Source: Deltaproteobacteria bacterium (lineage in GTDB: Bacteria; Myxococcota_A; UBA9160; UBA6930). From it: 64,000 nucleotides of DNA. The notes under the pieces are model-generated. The model was not told the origin of the DNA and made no database searches. It worked only from the letters and a program-made list of their open reading frames with translations. This document shows, in pieces, positions 18,850 to 32,113 of this stretch. The stretch covers positions 1-64,000 of the forward strand of contig JAPPPQ010000021.1 in assembly GCA_028817435.1 (NCBI GenBank), read 5' to 3'. The position numbers and the translations under genes were made by a program. Positions within the stretch are counted from its first letter, which is position 1. Every line of letters begins with the position of its first letter.

Positions 18850-20151
18850 TCAACCAGTTCCCGGAGTCACGCGCTCCGGGGGGAAAGTTTTGAGGAGCTG
18901 CGGCGCGGGGGCGGGAACGCCCTGCAGCTCGCGGCGCAACCAGTCCAGCGCCACCTGCGTGGTCAGCACGCGGTGACGCTGCCGGTCGAATGCGAAGTGA
19001 AAGCGCGCGGCGCGCGCGCCCTGCGGTCCGGCGAAGCCCACCCACACCGTGCCCACGGGCTTGCCCTCCGCGCCGCCGCCGGGGCCGCCAATGCCGGTGG
19101 TTGCGAGGCCGTAGTCCGCGCCGAAGCGGGCGCGCGCGCCCAGCGCCAGCGCCAGCGCCACCGGCTCCGATACCGCGCCGCAATCGCGCAGCACAGCGTC
19201 CGGCACGCCGAGCAGCGCGCGCTTGGCGTCGTTTGCGTAGGCCACCGCCCCGCCCCGGAACCAGGCCGATGCGCCGGGCACGCCGCTCACGCGCTCGGCC
19301 AGCAGGCCGCCGGTGCAGCTTTCGGCCAGCGCCAGGGTGAAGCCCCCGGCGGCGAGCAGCCGCCCCACCACCACCTGCATGGTCTCGTCGCCGCGCCCGT
19401 AGAGCAGCGGCCCCAGCCTCGCCTCAATATCCCGGCACAGCCCGGCGAGCCGCTCCCCGGCCTCGGCCTCGCTGGCGCCCCGCGCGCAGGGGCGCAAAAA
19501 GTTGTCGGGAAAAGAGGTGCGGAAGCCCAACGACAACCCCTCGCCCCGCGCCAAATCTGCCAGCTCGTCTTCCAGCGAGGATTCGCCGATGCCGAAGGTG
19601 CGCAGCAGCTCGCTGCGCAGGACGCCGCGCGCCCCGCCGGGGGCGGGCAATCGCGGCAGCACCTGCTGCTCGGCCATGTGGGCGAGCTCCCGGGGGACGC
19701 CGGGCAGGCAGAAAAACACCGCGCCGCCGGCCCGGAGCATGCAGCCCGGCGCTGTGCCCAGCGGGTTCGGCAGCGCCGTGGCACCTTCGGGCAGCAGCGC
19801 CTGCTTCTCGTTGGAGGGCGCCATGGGGCGGCCCCTCTCCCGGAAGAAAGCGCGGATGGCGCGCAGCGAGGGCTCGTGAAGCTGCAGAGACAAGCCGAAG
19901 CAGCGGGCCAGCGCCGGCAGGGTGATATCGTCGCGGGTGGGGCCGAGGCCCCCCGAGACCAGCACCACGGCGCTGCGCTGCGCCGCGCGGCGGAAGGCAT
20001 CGGCCATGTCCTGCGGATCGTCGAGAACCGAGACATGGAAGCGGACCGGCAGATCGGCGCGCAGCAGCAGCTCCGAGAGCAGCGCCTTGTTGGAATCGAC
20101 GATTTCGCCGCGCAGCAATTCGTCGCCGATGGTGATGACCTCGGCGCTCAT
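18850..20151 (-). CDS. cinA: CinA family protein (competence/damage-inducible, NMN deamidase-type)
   Basis: [46 protein letters not shown]. Confidence 0.95.
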   Translation of the reverse strand: MSAEVITIGDELLRGEIVDSNKALLSELLLRADLPVRFHVSVLDDPQDMADAFRRAAQRSAVVLVSGGLGPTRDDITLPALARCFGLSLQLHEPSLRAIRAFFRERGRPMAPSNEKQALLPEGATALPNPLGTAPGCMLRAGGAVFFCLPGVPRELAHMAEQQVLPRLPAPGGARGVLRSELLRTFGIGESSLEDELADLARGEGLSLGFRTSFPDNFLRPCARGASEAEAGERLAGLCRDIEARLGPLLYGRGDETMQVVVGRLLAAGGFTLALAESCTGGLLAERVSGVPGASAWFRGGAVAYANDAKRALLGVPDAVLRDCGAVSEPVALALALGARARFGADYGLATTGIGGPGGGAEGKPVGTVWVGFAGPQGARAARFHFAFDRQRHRVLTTQVALDWLRRELQGVPAPAPQLLKTFPPERVTPGTG

Positions 20152-20618
20152 GACGGCCACAACGGGGTGAAGCGCCCCAGCAACAGCAGAATGACGGCGG
20201 AGAGCGCCCCGGCCACGAGATCGTCCAGCATGACGCCGAGTCCCCCGCGCACGCGCCGCTCCACCCATCCCACCGGCCCCATCTTGCCGATATCAAAGCT
20301 GCGGAACAGGACAAATGCGGTCACAACCGACCAGTAGTTGGCGTCGAGCAGCGGAGTGAGCAGCGGCGAGAGCGCCAGCAGTTGCCCCACCACCTCGTCA
20401 ATCACAATGCGGGCGTCGTCTTCGCGCTCGTAGAGCCGCCCGGCCACATCTGCGGCCCAGGTGCCCAGCGCCAGCAGGCCCAGCCAGGTAAGCGCCAGCA
20501 GCCAAAGCGGCGCAGGGGCGAACAGCAGGAACAGCGCGACGCCCAGCGCCGCGCCACAGGTGCCCGGAATGGCGGGAACCAGTCCCGCCCCGGCGCAGGT
20601 GGCCACGGCCAGGACCAC
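20148..20618 (-). CDS. pgpA: phosphatidylglycerophosphatase A
   Basis: AGAGLVPAIPGTCGAALGV, IVIDEVVGQLLAL, FRSFDIGKMGPVGWVERRVRGGLGVMLDDLVAG; start uncertain (GTG at 20618 proposed). Confidence 0.8.
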   Translation of the reverse strand: MVLAVATCAGAGLVPAIPGTCGAALGVALFLLFAPAPLWLLALTWLGLLALGTWAADVAGRLYEREDDARIVIDEVVGQLLALSPLLTPLLDANYWSVVTAFVLFRSFDIGKMGPVGWVERRVRGGLGVMLDDLVAGALSAVILLLLGRFTPLWPS

Positions 20619-20821
20619 GCGGCGAGTCGCCGGCGCGTGCAGCGCCGGAGCCAGGCTGGGCGGCGGATTGGAGATGGGGGGCTCCGCTGGGACCGCGGAG
20701 GAGGGGAATGCGGCCCGGCGGGGGAACGCCGGCCGCCCCCACAGAGTCGGGCGGAATGGGCGCGCCGTCAACCCCCCCTGCCGGGGCCACCGGGGGCAGA
20801 GCGGAGCGCATTGGGTAGGCT

Positions 20822-21237
20822 GTGGGGATGGCCGTTCTCGGCATAGACCTCGGCGCGCGGCGCATTGGCCTCGCCCTCTCCGATCTCGATGGGCGCCTGG
20901 CGCTGCCCGTCGGCACGCTCCAGAGCCGGGGGCGGGCGCAGGATCTGGCGGCGATTTGCGCGCTGGCGGCAGAGCGCGGCGTTTCGCGCATTGTGGTGGG
21001 CCTGCCCGTGCATATGAACGGCAGCGCCGGGCCGGAAGCCCGGGCCGCCCAGGACTTCGCCGACGCGCTGCGGCGGGAACTGGCGCTGCCCGTCGAAACC
21101 CTGGACGAGCGCTGGACCACGCAGCAGGCCCAGCGCGCCCTGGCCGAGGCGGGGGCGCGCCGCCGCGCTCCGGTAGATGCGCTGGCGGCCACCATTCTGT
21201 TGCGCACTTATCTCGCGCGGCAGGCGGCGGAGCCGCA

Positions 21238-21241
<4 letters not shown>
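20822..21241 (+). CDS. ruvX: Holliday junction resolvase-like RuvX/YqgF
   Basis: VLGIDLGARRIGLALSD, VVGLPVHMNGS, DERWTT, VDALAATILL. Confidence 0.93.
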
Positions 21242-25271
<4,030 letters not shown>

Positions 25272-25282
25272 TTCGCCGCTGA

Positions 25283-26110
25283 TTACGAATCCGCCCGCGC
25301 TCTTTCTTGCAGCGCAATGGCGTAGAGGGCGCGGCGGGGCGCGCCGCTTTCGGCGTGGAGCTGCGCCGCGGCGTCGCGGGGAGAGCGCCCCTGCGCGAGC
25401 AATGCGCGAAGTGCGCCGCGCTGCGATTCCGCATCCGGCGCGCTGCGGGGCGCGCCCGCCACCACGATGGTCACTTCGCCCCGCGTGCCCGCCGCAAAGC
25501 GCTCCGCCAGATCAGACAGCGTGCCGCGCGCGCTTTCCTCGTAGCGCTTCGTCAACTCGCGGGCGACGCAGGCTTGGCGCGGGCCGAAGCACGCCGCCAG
25601 TTCGCGCAGAGTCGCCGCGAGCCGCCGCGGCGACTCAAAGATCACCAGCGTCTCCGGGCGGCTGCGCAACTGCGCGAGCCGGGCCGCGCGCTCGCTCCGC
25701 TTCCTCGGCAAAAATCCCGCAAAGCTGAATGCAGCCGCCGGCAATCCCGAGACCAGCAGCGCGGCCAGCACGGCGCAGGCACCGGGCAGCGGCGCGACCT
25801 CGTGTCCGGCGGCCAGCGCCCGCGCCACCAGGCGCTCGCCCGGATCGGAGATCAGCGGCGTGCCCGCATCGGAAACCAGCGCCACATCGCGCCCCGCTGC
25901 CAGCAGCGCCAGCGCCTCTGCACTGCGCTGCGCCTCGTTGTGCGCGTGAAGCGAGCGCAGCCGCGCCGCAACCCCGTGCCGATTGAGCAGCACCCGCGTG
26001 CGCCGCGTGTCTTCGGCCAGCAGCAAATCCACCTCGCCGAGCACGCGCAACGCCCGCAGCGTCACATCCTCGAGATTCCCGATGGGCGTGGCGACCAGGT
26101 AGAGCGCCAT
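25283..26110 (-). CDS. rsmI: 16S rRNA (cytidine-2'-O-)-methyltransferase RsmI
   Basis: LYLVATPIGNLEDVTLRALRVL, LVSDAGTPLISDPGERLV. Confidence 0.95.
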   Translation of the reverse strand: MALYLVATPIGNLEDVTLRALRVLGEVDLLLAEDTRRTRVLLNRHGVAARLRSLHAHNEAQRSAEALALLAAGRDVALVSDAGTPLISDPGERLVARALAAGHEVAPLPGACAVLAALLVSGLPAAAFSFAGFLPRKRSERAARLAQLRSRPETLVIFESPRRLAATLRELAACFGPRQACVARELTKRYEESARGTLSDLAERFAAGTRGEVTIVVAGAPRSAPDAESQRGALRALLAQGRSPRDAAAQLHAESGAPRRALYAIALQERARADS

Positions 26111-26291
26111 GCCCCCGACTCTACCCGAGCCGCTGCGCCCCGCCGCGTCCGCCATTGCGCCCCGGCGGCGGCGCTCCGATAGCGCGCCCACTCCCCGGCC
26201 CGTTGCATCCGCCCGCGCCGCGCCCGGCGGTGGCCGCAGGGCCGGCGCGGCTCTACACTGCGCGCAAGGCCCCGGTCCCGCGGAGCCCCGC

Positions 26292-26678
26292 ATGACACAG
26301 CAACGGCGCGCACTCGGCGCGCTGGGCGAAGAGCTCGCGGCGCGCTACCTGGCGCGAGAGGGCTACCGGATTGTGGCGCGCAATGTCCGCGCAGGCGGCG
26401 TCGAGCTGGATCTGGTGGTGGAGCGCGGGCGCATTTGCGCCTTCGTCGAGGTGAAGACGCGCCGCAGCCGCAGCCACGGCCCGCCCGAGGCCGCGGTAGA
26501 TGCGCGCAAGCAGCAGCGCCTGGCGCGCGGCGCAGCCGCGTGGTTGCGCGAGCAGCGCGGCAGGCGCGCGCGCCGCGTGCGCTTCGATGTGATTGCGGTG
26601 GAGCCCGGCGCAGACGGCGGCTGGCAACTGCGCCACTGGCCCGGCGCATTCGACCAACCCGGCGGCGCGGGCGCGTAG
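26292..26678 (+). CDS. YraN/UPF0102 family protein
   Basis: LGEELAARYLAREGYRIVARNVRAGGVELDLV...FVEVKTRR. Confidence 0.92.
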   Translation: MTQQRRALGALGEELAARYLAREGYRIVARNVRAGGVELDLVVERGRICAFVEVKTRRSRSHGPPEAAVDARKQQRLARGAAAWLREQRGRRARRVRFDVIAVEPGADGGWQLRHWPGAFDQPGGAGA

Positions 26679-26694
26679 CTGCTAGCCTTGCGCC

Positions 26695-27045
26695 ATGCCC
26701 GAACGCACCGAAAAGCCGTGGGGATACGAACTGCTGTGGGCGCAGAGCGACCGCTATCTCGGCAAGTTGCTGGTGATTGAGCCCGGCGCGCGGCTCTCCC
26801 TGCAAAAGCACCTGCGCAAAGACGAAACCATCTATGTGCTCGAAGGCCGCCTGCGCCTGCACCTGGAAGACAGCACCGGCAAGGTGCAGATCGAAGAACT
26901 CGCCCCCGGCGAACACCGCCGCATCCCCCCCGGCCACCTGCACCGCTTCGAAGCCACCACGCAACGCGTCCAGCTCATCGAAGTCTCCACCCCCGAACAG
27001 GACGACATCATCCGCATCGAAGACGACTACGGCCGCACGCCGTAG
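26695..27045 (+). CDS. cupin (type II phosphomannose isomerase-like) protein
   Basis: EKPWGYELLWA, RLSLQKHLRKDETIYVLEG, IPPGHLHRFEA. Confidence 0.85.
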   Translation: MPERTEKPWGYELLWAQSDRYLGKLLVIEPGARLSLQKHLRKDETIYVLEGRLRLHLEDSTGKVQIEELAPGEHRRIPPGHLHRFEATTQRVQLIEVSTPEQDDIIRIEDDYGRTP

Positions 27046-27061
27046 CGCTTTCGCCGGATCG

Positions 27062-27562
27062 CTACTTCTCGCCGCTGGATTCTGACGCTTCGCTGGGGGC
27101 GGTGGATTCGGTCTCGCCGGCCTCCGCAGACTCGGCGGCTTCGGCGGGGAGGGCTTCGTCGGGTTCGGCTTCGGCGGCGGTGCCGGCTTGGGCGGACTCG
27201 GGGATGAGGGCGGAGAGGTCGCGGAGCTTGGTGCGCAGGCGGGCCTTCTTGCCGCGCAGGGCGCGCAGGTAGTAGAGGCGCGAGCGGCGCACATGGCCGC
27301 GGCTCTTGATCTCCACCTTTTCGACATTGGGCGATTCGACGGGGAAGACCCGCTCGACGCCCACGCCGTAGGAGACCTTGCGCACGGTGAAGGTGGCCGA
27401 GGCGTGGCCCCGGCGGCGGCGCAACACGACGCCCTCGAAAACCTGGGTGCGCTCCTTTTCGCCCTCTTTGATCTTCACATGCACGCGCACGGTGTCGCCC
27501 GGACGGAAGGGCGGCAGGTCGAGACGGGGCGCGCGCCCCGCAATGGCATCCACGGTGTTCAT
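27062..27562 (-). CDS. rplS: 50S ribosomal protein L19 with acidic C-terminal extension
   Basis: [51 protein letters not shown]. Confidence 0.96.
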   Translation of the reverse strand: MNTVDAIAGRAPRLDLPPFRPGDTVRVHVKIKEGEKERTQVFEGVVLRRRRGHASATFTVRKVSYGVGVERVFPVESPNVEKVEIKSRGHVRRSRLYYLRALRGKKARLRTKLRDLSALIPESAQAGTAAEAEPDEALPAEAAESAEAGETESTAPSEASESSGEK

Positions 27563-28272
27563 TACTGCTCTCCTGTTTGGCACGGGGCGGCTTGAAGGTC
27601 GGGGCGGCGGCGCTGGGTGCGCACTTTGGATTGCGTGGCGCGCCAGGCGCGGATGCGCCCGTGGTCGCCGGAGCGCAATACCTCGGGAACGGCGCAGCCG
27701 CGAAACTCTGCCGGGCGCGTGTAGTGCGGGGCTTCCAGTGCGCCCTGCTGGAAAGATTCGGCGGCGCTGGATTCGGGATTGCCGAGCACGCCGGGAAGCA
27801 GGCGCGATACGGCTTCAATTACCACCATTGCGGGCGCCTCGCCGCCCGAGACCACATAGTCGCCGATGGAAAGCTCCTCGTCCGCCGCGAGTTCGCTGGC
27901 CCGCTGATCAACGCCTTCGTAACGCCCGCAAAGCAGCACCAGGTGACTCTCCCGGGCGAGGGCCGCCGCCTTCGCCTGATGGAAGCGCGCGCCCTGGGGC
28001 GCAAGCAGCAGCACCCGCGCCACGCGCAAAGGATGCTTCGGCCCGGCGAGTTCTTCGGCGGCCTCCACCAGCGGCTCCGGCTTCATGACCATGCCCGGCC
28101 CGCCGCCGTAGGGAATGTCGTCCACCGTCCGGTGGCGGTCCCGGGTCCAGCGCCGCAGATCGTGCGCCGCCAGCGAGAGCAGGCCCCGCTCAATGGCGCC
28201 GCCCAGCACGCCCACCGCGCGAAAGGGCTCGAAGAGTTCGGGAAAGATCGTCACCACATCAATCCGCAGCAT
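27562..28272 (-). CDS. trmD: tRNA (guanine-N1)-methyltransferase TrmD
   Basis: [51 protein letters not shown]. Confidence 0.97.
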   Translation of the reverse strand: MLRIDVVTIFPELFEPFRAVGVLGGAIERGLLSLAAHDLRRWTRDRHRTVDDIPYGGGPGMVMKPEPLVEAAEELAGPKHPLRVARVLLLAPQGARFHQAKAAALARESHLVLLCGRYEGVDQRASELAADEELSIGDYVVSGGEAPAMVVIEAVSRLLPGVLGNPESSAAESFQQGALEAPHYTRPAEFRGCAVPEVLRSGDHGRIRAWRATQSKVRTQRRRPDLQAAPCQTGEQ

Positions 28273-28852
28273 GGCGCTGCTCTCCCCTTTCTTCGGTGCG
28301 GACCCGGCGCGGGCGCGATGGCGCGGGCGCAGCGGGATCGCCGAGGCCGGGAAGGTCGGCAATGGCAATGCGCCGCGCCGCCAAATCCACTTCGGGCATA
28401 AGCTCCCGCGCCGTCGGGATCAGCCGCTCGCGCCCGTCGCAGCCGGACACCACCAGCACATCGTGCGCCCCAGTCTCCCAGATTTCCCGGACGCGGCCAA
28501 GCGTGCGGCCCGCGCGCTCCACGCGGCAGCCGATCAACTGGAACCAGTAGAACTCTCCCTCGGGCAGGGCCGCCAGGTCTGCGGAATCGCCGAGCAGCAG
28601 CTGGCCGCGCAGCGCCAGCGCCGCATTCCGGTCGTCAACACCGGCGAGCCTGAGCCGCACCTCGCCGGCGCGCCCTGCGGCCGCTTCCCGGATTTCGCAG
28701 CGCTGCGGCGCGGGATCGCCCGCGCCGCGCGCATCTGCCAGCTCAATGCTGGCGGCGGCCAGCAAATTGCCGGGATCGTCGCCCAGGCAGCGGACGCGCA
28801 ACTGGCCGCGCAAGCCGTGTGCGCCCACCACGCGCCCGAGCGCAACCTTCAC
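28259..28852 (-). CDS. rimM: ribosome maturation factor RimM
   Basis: VGAHGLRGQLRVRCL, EGEFYWFQLIGC; genomic context rpsP-KH-rimM-trmD-rplS. Confidence 0.93.
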   Translation of the reverse strand: MKVALGRVVGAHGLRGQLRVRCLGDDPGNLLAAASIELADARGAGDPAPQRCEIREAAAGRAGEVRLRLAGVDDRNAALALRGQLLLGDSADLAALPEGEFYWFQLIGCRVERAGRTLGRVREIWETGAHDVLVVSGCDGRERLIPTARELMPEVDLAARRIAIADLPGLGDPAAPAPSRPRRVRTEERGEQRHAAD

Positions 28853-28855
28853 CGG

Positions 28856-29092
28856 TCAGTCCACGATGTCGAGGCGGGTGTCGCGCCCCGCGCGCGTGGC
28901 GGCCAGCACCGCGCGCATCGCCTTGGCGACGCGGCCCTGGGTGCCGATGGCGCGGCCCCGATCCTCGTCTGCGGTCAGCAGCTCCAGCGTCCGGCCGCCG
29001 TCCACCTCGTGCACGCGGATGGCGCCGGGGTTGCCGACAATGCCCTTCGCAATGAATTCGATGAGCGCGGCGGCGCTCTTTTCCCCCGCCAC
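28856..29092 (-). CDS. KH-domain RNA-binding protein (KhpA/YlqC-like)
   Basis: FIAKGIVGNPGAIRVHEVDGGRTLELL...GTQGRVAKAMRAVLAA. Confidence 0.92.
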   Translation of the reverse strand: MAGEKSAAALIEFIAKGIVGNPGAIRVHEVDGGRTLELLTADEDRGRAIGTQGRVAKAMRAVLAATRAGRDTRLDIVD

Positions 29093-29093
29093 C

Positions 29094-29453
29094 TCAGCTC
29101 TCCCCGCCTTCCGCTGCGGGCGCGGCCTCTGCCAGCTCCGCCTGGACGGGCTCGGCCTGCGCGGGGGCGGGCTCTTCCTCGGGGGGCGCGGGCGGCTCGG
29201 GGGGGGCGGCGGCGGCGCGGCGGCGGGCGCGGCGCAGCAGCGCCTTCACGGCATGGGAGAGCTGCGCGCCCTGCCCCACCCAGTGCGCAATGCGCTCGTG
29301 CTCCAACTGAATGGCGGCGGGCTCGCGGATGGGATCGTAGTGGCCCAGGTATTCCAGGGCGCGGCCGTCGCGCTGCACCCGCTCGTCAATGGCAATTACG
29401 CGGTAGTGGGGGCGCTTCTTCGCGCCGCCGCGCTTGAGGCGAATCTTCACCAT
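29094..29453 (-). CDS. rpsP: 30S ribosomal protein S16 with Pro/Glu/Ala-rich C-terminal extension
   Basis: MVKIRLKRGGAKKRPHYRVIAIDERVQRDGRALEYLGHYDP. Confidence 0.96.
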   Translation of the reverse strand: MVKIRLKRGGAKKRPHYRVIAIDERVQRDGRALEYLGHYDPIREPAAIQLEHERIAHWVGQGAQLSHAVKALLRRARRRAAAAPPEPPAPPEEEPAPAQAEPVQAELAEAAPAAEGGES

Positions 29454-29574
29454 GGAATCGCAACCTCGAAACCGGCCCGGGTCGTCCTCACAAAATCGCA
29501 GCCGCCCGCCGGAGAAGGCCGCGCAGTGTAGAAGACCCGCGCGGGCCGGTCAATGCCCCCCAGGGGGCGGGGCC

Positions 29575-30060
29575 TCAGCCCGGGGCCTCGAAGCTGATTT
29601 CGAGGATTTCGAGCTCGCGCCAGCCCTTGGGCACCCGCACCCGGACGCTGGAGTCGAGCTCCTTGCCCATGAGCGCCCGGGCCACCGGGGAGGTGACGGA
29701 AATCTGCCCCTGGGCGAGATCGGCCTCGTCCTCGCCGACGATGGTGTAGCGCACCTCTTCGCCGCTCTCGGCGTCGGCCAACTGCACGGTGGCGCCGAAG
29801 CTCACCCGCTCGGTGCTCTGGCCGCTGCCGTCTATCACCTGGGCGCGGGCCAGGCGGTCCTCAATGTGGGCAATGCGCGCCTCAATGTGCCCCTGCCGCT
29901 CTTTGGCGGCGTGATACTCGGCGTTTTCGCTGAGATCGCCGTGGGCGCGGGCCTCCTCAATCTGCCGCACCACCTGGGGGCGATCCTCCGCCCGGAGCCG
30001 CTGCAGCTCTTCCTTCAACAGCGCGTGGCCGCGCGGAGTCATGGGAACGCGCTCGGACAA
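29575..30060 (-). CDS. greA: transcription elongation factor GreA family
   Basis: PMTPRGHALLKEELQRLR, ARAHGDLSENAEYHAAKERQGHIEARI. Confidence 0.95.
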   Translation of the reverse strand: MSERVPMTPRGHALLKEELQRLRAEDRPQVVRQIEEARAHGDLSENAEYHAAKERQGHIEARIAHIEDRLARAQVIDGSGQSTERVSFGATVQLADAESGEEVRYTIVGEDEADLAQGQISVTSPVARALMGKELDSSVRVRVPKGWRELEILEISFEAPG

Positions 30061-30082
30061 GGCCCCTCCTCCCGGCGGGAGG

Positions 30083-32098
30083 CTACTTCATCCCGCAGTC
30101 CCCGGCCAGAAAGTCGAGCAGCGCGGTGTAGAATTCCAGGTAGTGCTCGTAGCCCATGGTGTCCAGCGTGTGCGCGGCGTCCACCAGCTTCACATACTTA
30201 TAGGGCTTGCCCTGCGCTTTGAGCGCGCGGGCGAACATATCGCTGTGCTTAATGGGCACAATCAGGTCGCGGTCGCCGTGGATCAGCAACACCGGCACAT
30301 TCACATTTGCCGCCTCTTTAATTGGCGACAGGCCGCCCGTGGCCGGCGCCTGGAAAATATCAATGAAGCGGTTGCGGGAGCGCTCGAGCTCAATCAGCTC
30401 CATGCTGCTCACCCCTGCGCCGGGAATCGCGCAGCGGTAGAGATTCGGCTCTCGCAGCGAGCCCACCATGGCCGAATAGCCGCCGTAGCTCCAGCCGAAA
30501 ATCGCCATGCGCTTCGGGTCGGCGATGCCCTGCTTCACCAGATGCAGCATTCCGTCGTCCACATCGTCCTGCATCTCATAGCCCCACTTGGCATCGCCCG
30601 CGCGCCAATATTTCTGGCCGAAGCCCGTGGAGCCGCGGAAGTTGGGCTGCAACACCGCGTAGCCCCGGGTGGCGAGCAGTTGCGACCACTCATCCCAACC
30701 GACGGCATCTCGGGCCCACGGACCGCCGTGGGGCAGGGCAATGGCCGGATAGGGCGGCTTGCCGGTGGGGGGCAGTGTGAGAACTGCGTGGATTTTCATG
30801 CCATCCCGGGCCTTGAACCAGAGACCGCGCATCGGGCCGAGCTGTTCGGGCTCAATAAACGCCGCCCTGCCGATCTCTGTGATCTTGCTGCGGCCGGTGA
30901 GCAGGTAGAAGCGGCCCGGCTCTCGCGGCCCCCAGGCGCGCACCAGGATGTATTTGTCATCTGCTGCGCGGTCCACAATGCGGTTCTGGTTGCCCGGCGG
31001 CAGGGCCGCGTCTATGGATTTTTGCAACGCGGCTTCTTCCTCGTTTATGTAATAGATCTCGGGGCCATCGGCGGTGTAGAGGAAGCCCGTCACCGTGCCG
31101 TAGCCATCGTCGTTCAAATCCCTCACCAAAATATTTCCCGCGTCGAAGCGCTTGGTGGAGAACAAAAGCTCGCCGGGTTCATCGGGCCGCTCCAGATTAA
31201 AGCGGTAGATGCCCTCCGTGTCGCGGTCGCGGGCGGTGACAACATAAACCTTGTTGAAGGTATCGTCCCCCTCCAAACTGGAAAAGCTGAGAAAATCAAT
31301 TGACCTGCGCTTTTTGACATCCCAGGTCGCCAAATCCCGCCAATCTTTGCCGCCCTTCAGCCGATACTGCATGGTAATGGTGTCGTTCTTGTTGTAGCGC
31401 TGGCGGAAGCGCACCTCGCCTTCCTTGTCCACTTCATAATCGAAGTAATTCTCCGACTGGCGAAAGACGGATTTGGCGCGGCCGTTCTTGATATTCACCT
31501 TGAAGAGATCGGCGCTGATGCCAGCGTCGGCGCTCCACTCCACCAGCACCCAGTCCTTTTCTCCGGCCAGGCGGCTCACAACACGGGGCCTGTTCAATCG
31601 ATTCAGCAAAGTCTCGGCGGCAAAGCGCGTAATCGAAGCTTTGCGCGGCAACTCAATCCAGCGGCCGCCATCCAGCCCCACAGAGAGCAGTTTGTAGGCG
31701 TAGGTCTTCACCTTGCCCGCGCCGAGAATGCCGGGATTGTTGTAACCGGAGCGGTTGCCCGGCACCTCCACGGGTTGCCGCGTCTGGATCAGCAGACGCT
31801 CGTCATTGGCCCAAATGAAATCCTGTATGTCCATGTGCTCGGAGCCCAGGTTGTAGGGCTTGCGGTCCAGATGCGCAGTCTCATAGACGGACACCGCATA
31901 GTGCTTTCCCTTCCCGAGCAGGCGCAACACCGCAAGGCGCTTGCCATCGGGGGAGAGATCCGCATACCGCACATAGGGGCGCATGGCGAAGTCGTCGAGA
32001 GACGGAGGCTTGGGCGCCGACAGAGCGGCAACCGGAAGCAAAGCAAAGGCCCAGCTGGCGAGCCAGAGCGCACGAGTGAGTGACGGAGCAGGCTGCAT
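30083..32098 (-). CDS. S9 family (prolyl oligopeptidase-like) exported serine peptidase
   Basis: Signal peptide, beta-propeller-like N-terminal region, IFGWSYGGYSAMV nucleophile elbow, catalytic DAAH near the C-terminus. Confidence 0.9.
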   Translation of the reverse strand: MQPAPSLTRALWLASWAFALLPVAALSAPKPPSLDDFAMRPYVRYADLSPDGKRLAVLRLLGKGKHYAVSVYETAHLDRKPYNLGSEHMDIQDFIWANDERLLIQTRQPVEVPGNRSGYNNPGILGAGKVKTYAYKLLSVGLDGGRWIELPRKASITRFAAETLLNRLNRPRVVSRLAGEKDWVLVEWSADAGISADLFKVNIKNGRAKSVFRQSENYFDYEVDKEGEVRFRQRYNKNDTITMQYRLKGGKDWRDLATWDVKKRRSIDFLSFSSLEGDDTFNKVYVVTARDRDTEGIYRFNLERPDEPGELLFSTKRFDAGNILVRDLNDDGYGTVTGFLYTADGPEIYYINEEEAALQKSIDAALPPGNQNRIVDRAADDKYILVRAWGPREPGRFYLLTGRSKITEIGRAAFIEPEQLGPMRGLWFKARDGMKIHAVLTLPPTGKPPYPAIALPHGGPWARDAVGWDEWSQLLATRGYAVLQPNFRGSTGFGQKYWRAGDAKWGYEMQDDVDDGMLHLVKQGIADPKRMAIFGWSYGGYSAMVGSLREPNLYRCAIPGAGVSSMELIELERSRNRFIDIFQAPATGGLSPIKEAANVNVPVLLIHGDRDLIVPIKHSDMFARALKAQGKPYKYVKLVDAAHTLDTMGYEHYLEFYTALLDFLAGDCGMK

Positions 32099-32113
32099 GA
32101 ATTCCCTCCCAGT

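Noticed and set aside
29540-29575. CCCCCCAGGGGGCGGGG between rpsP and greA as a terminator
   Set aside because: Short stem, no U-tract; not convincing as an intrinsic terminator.
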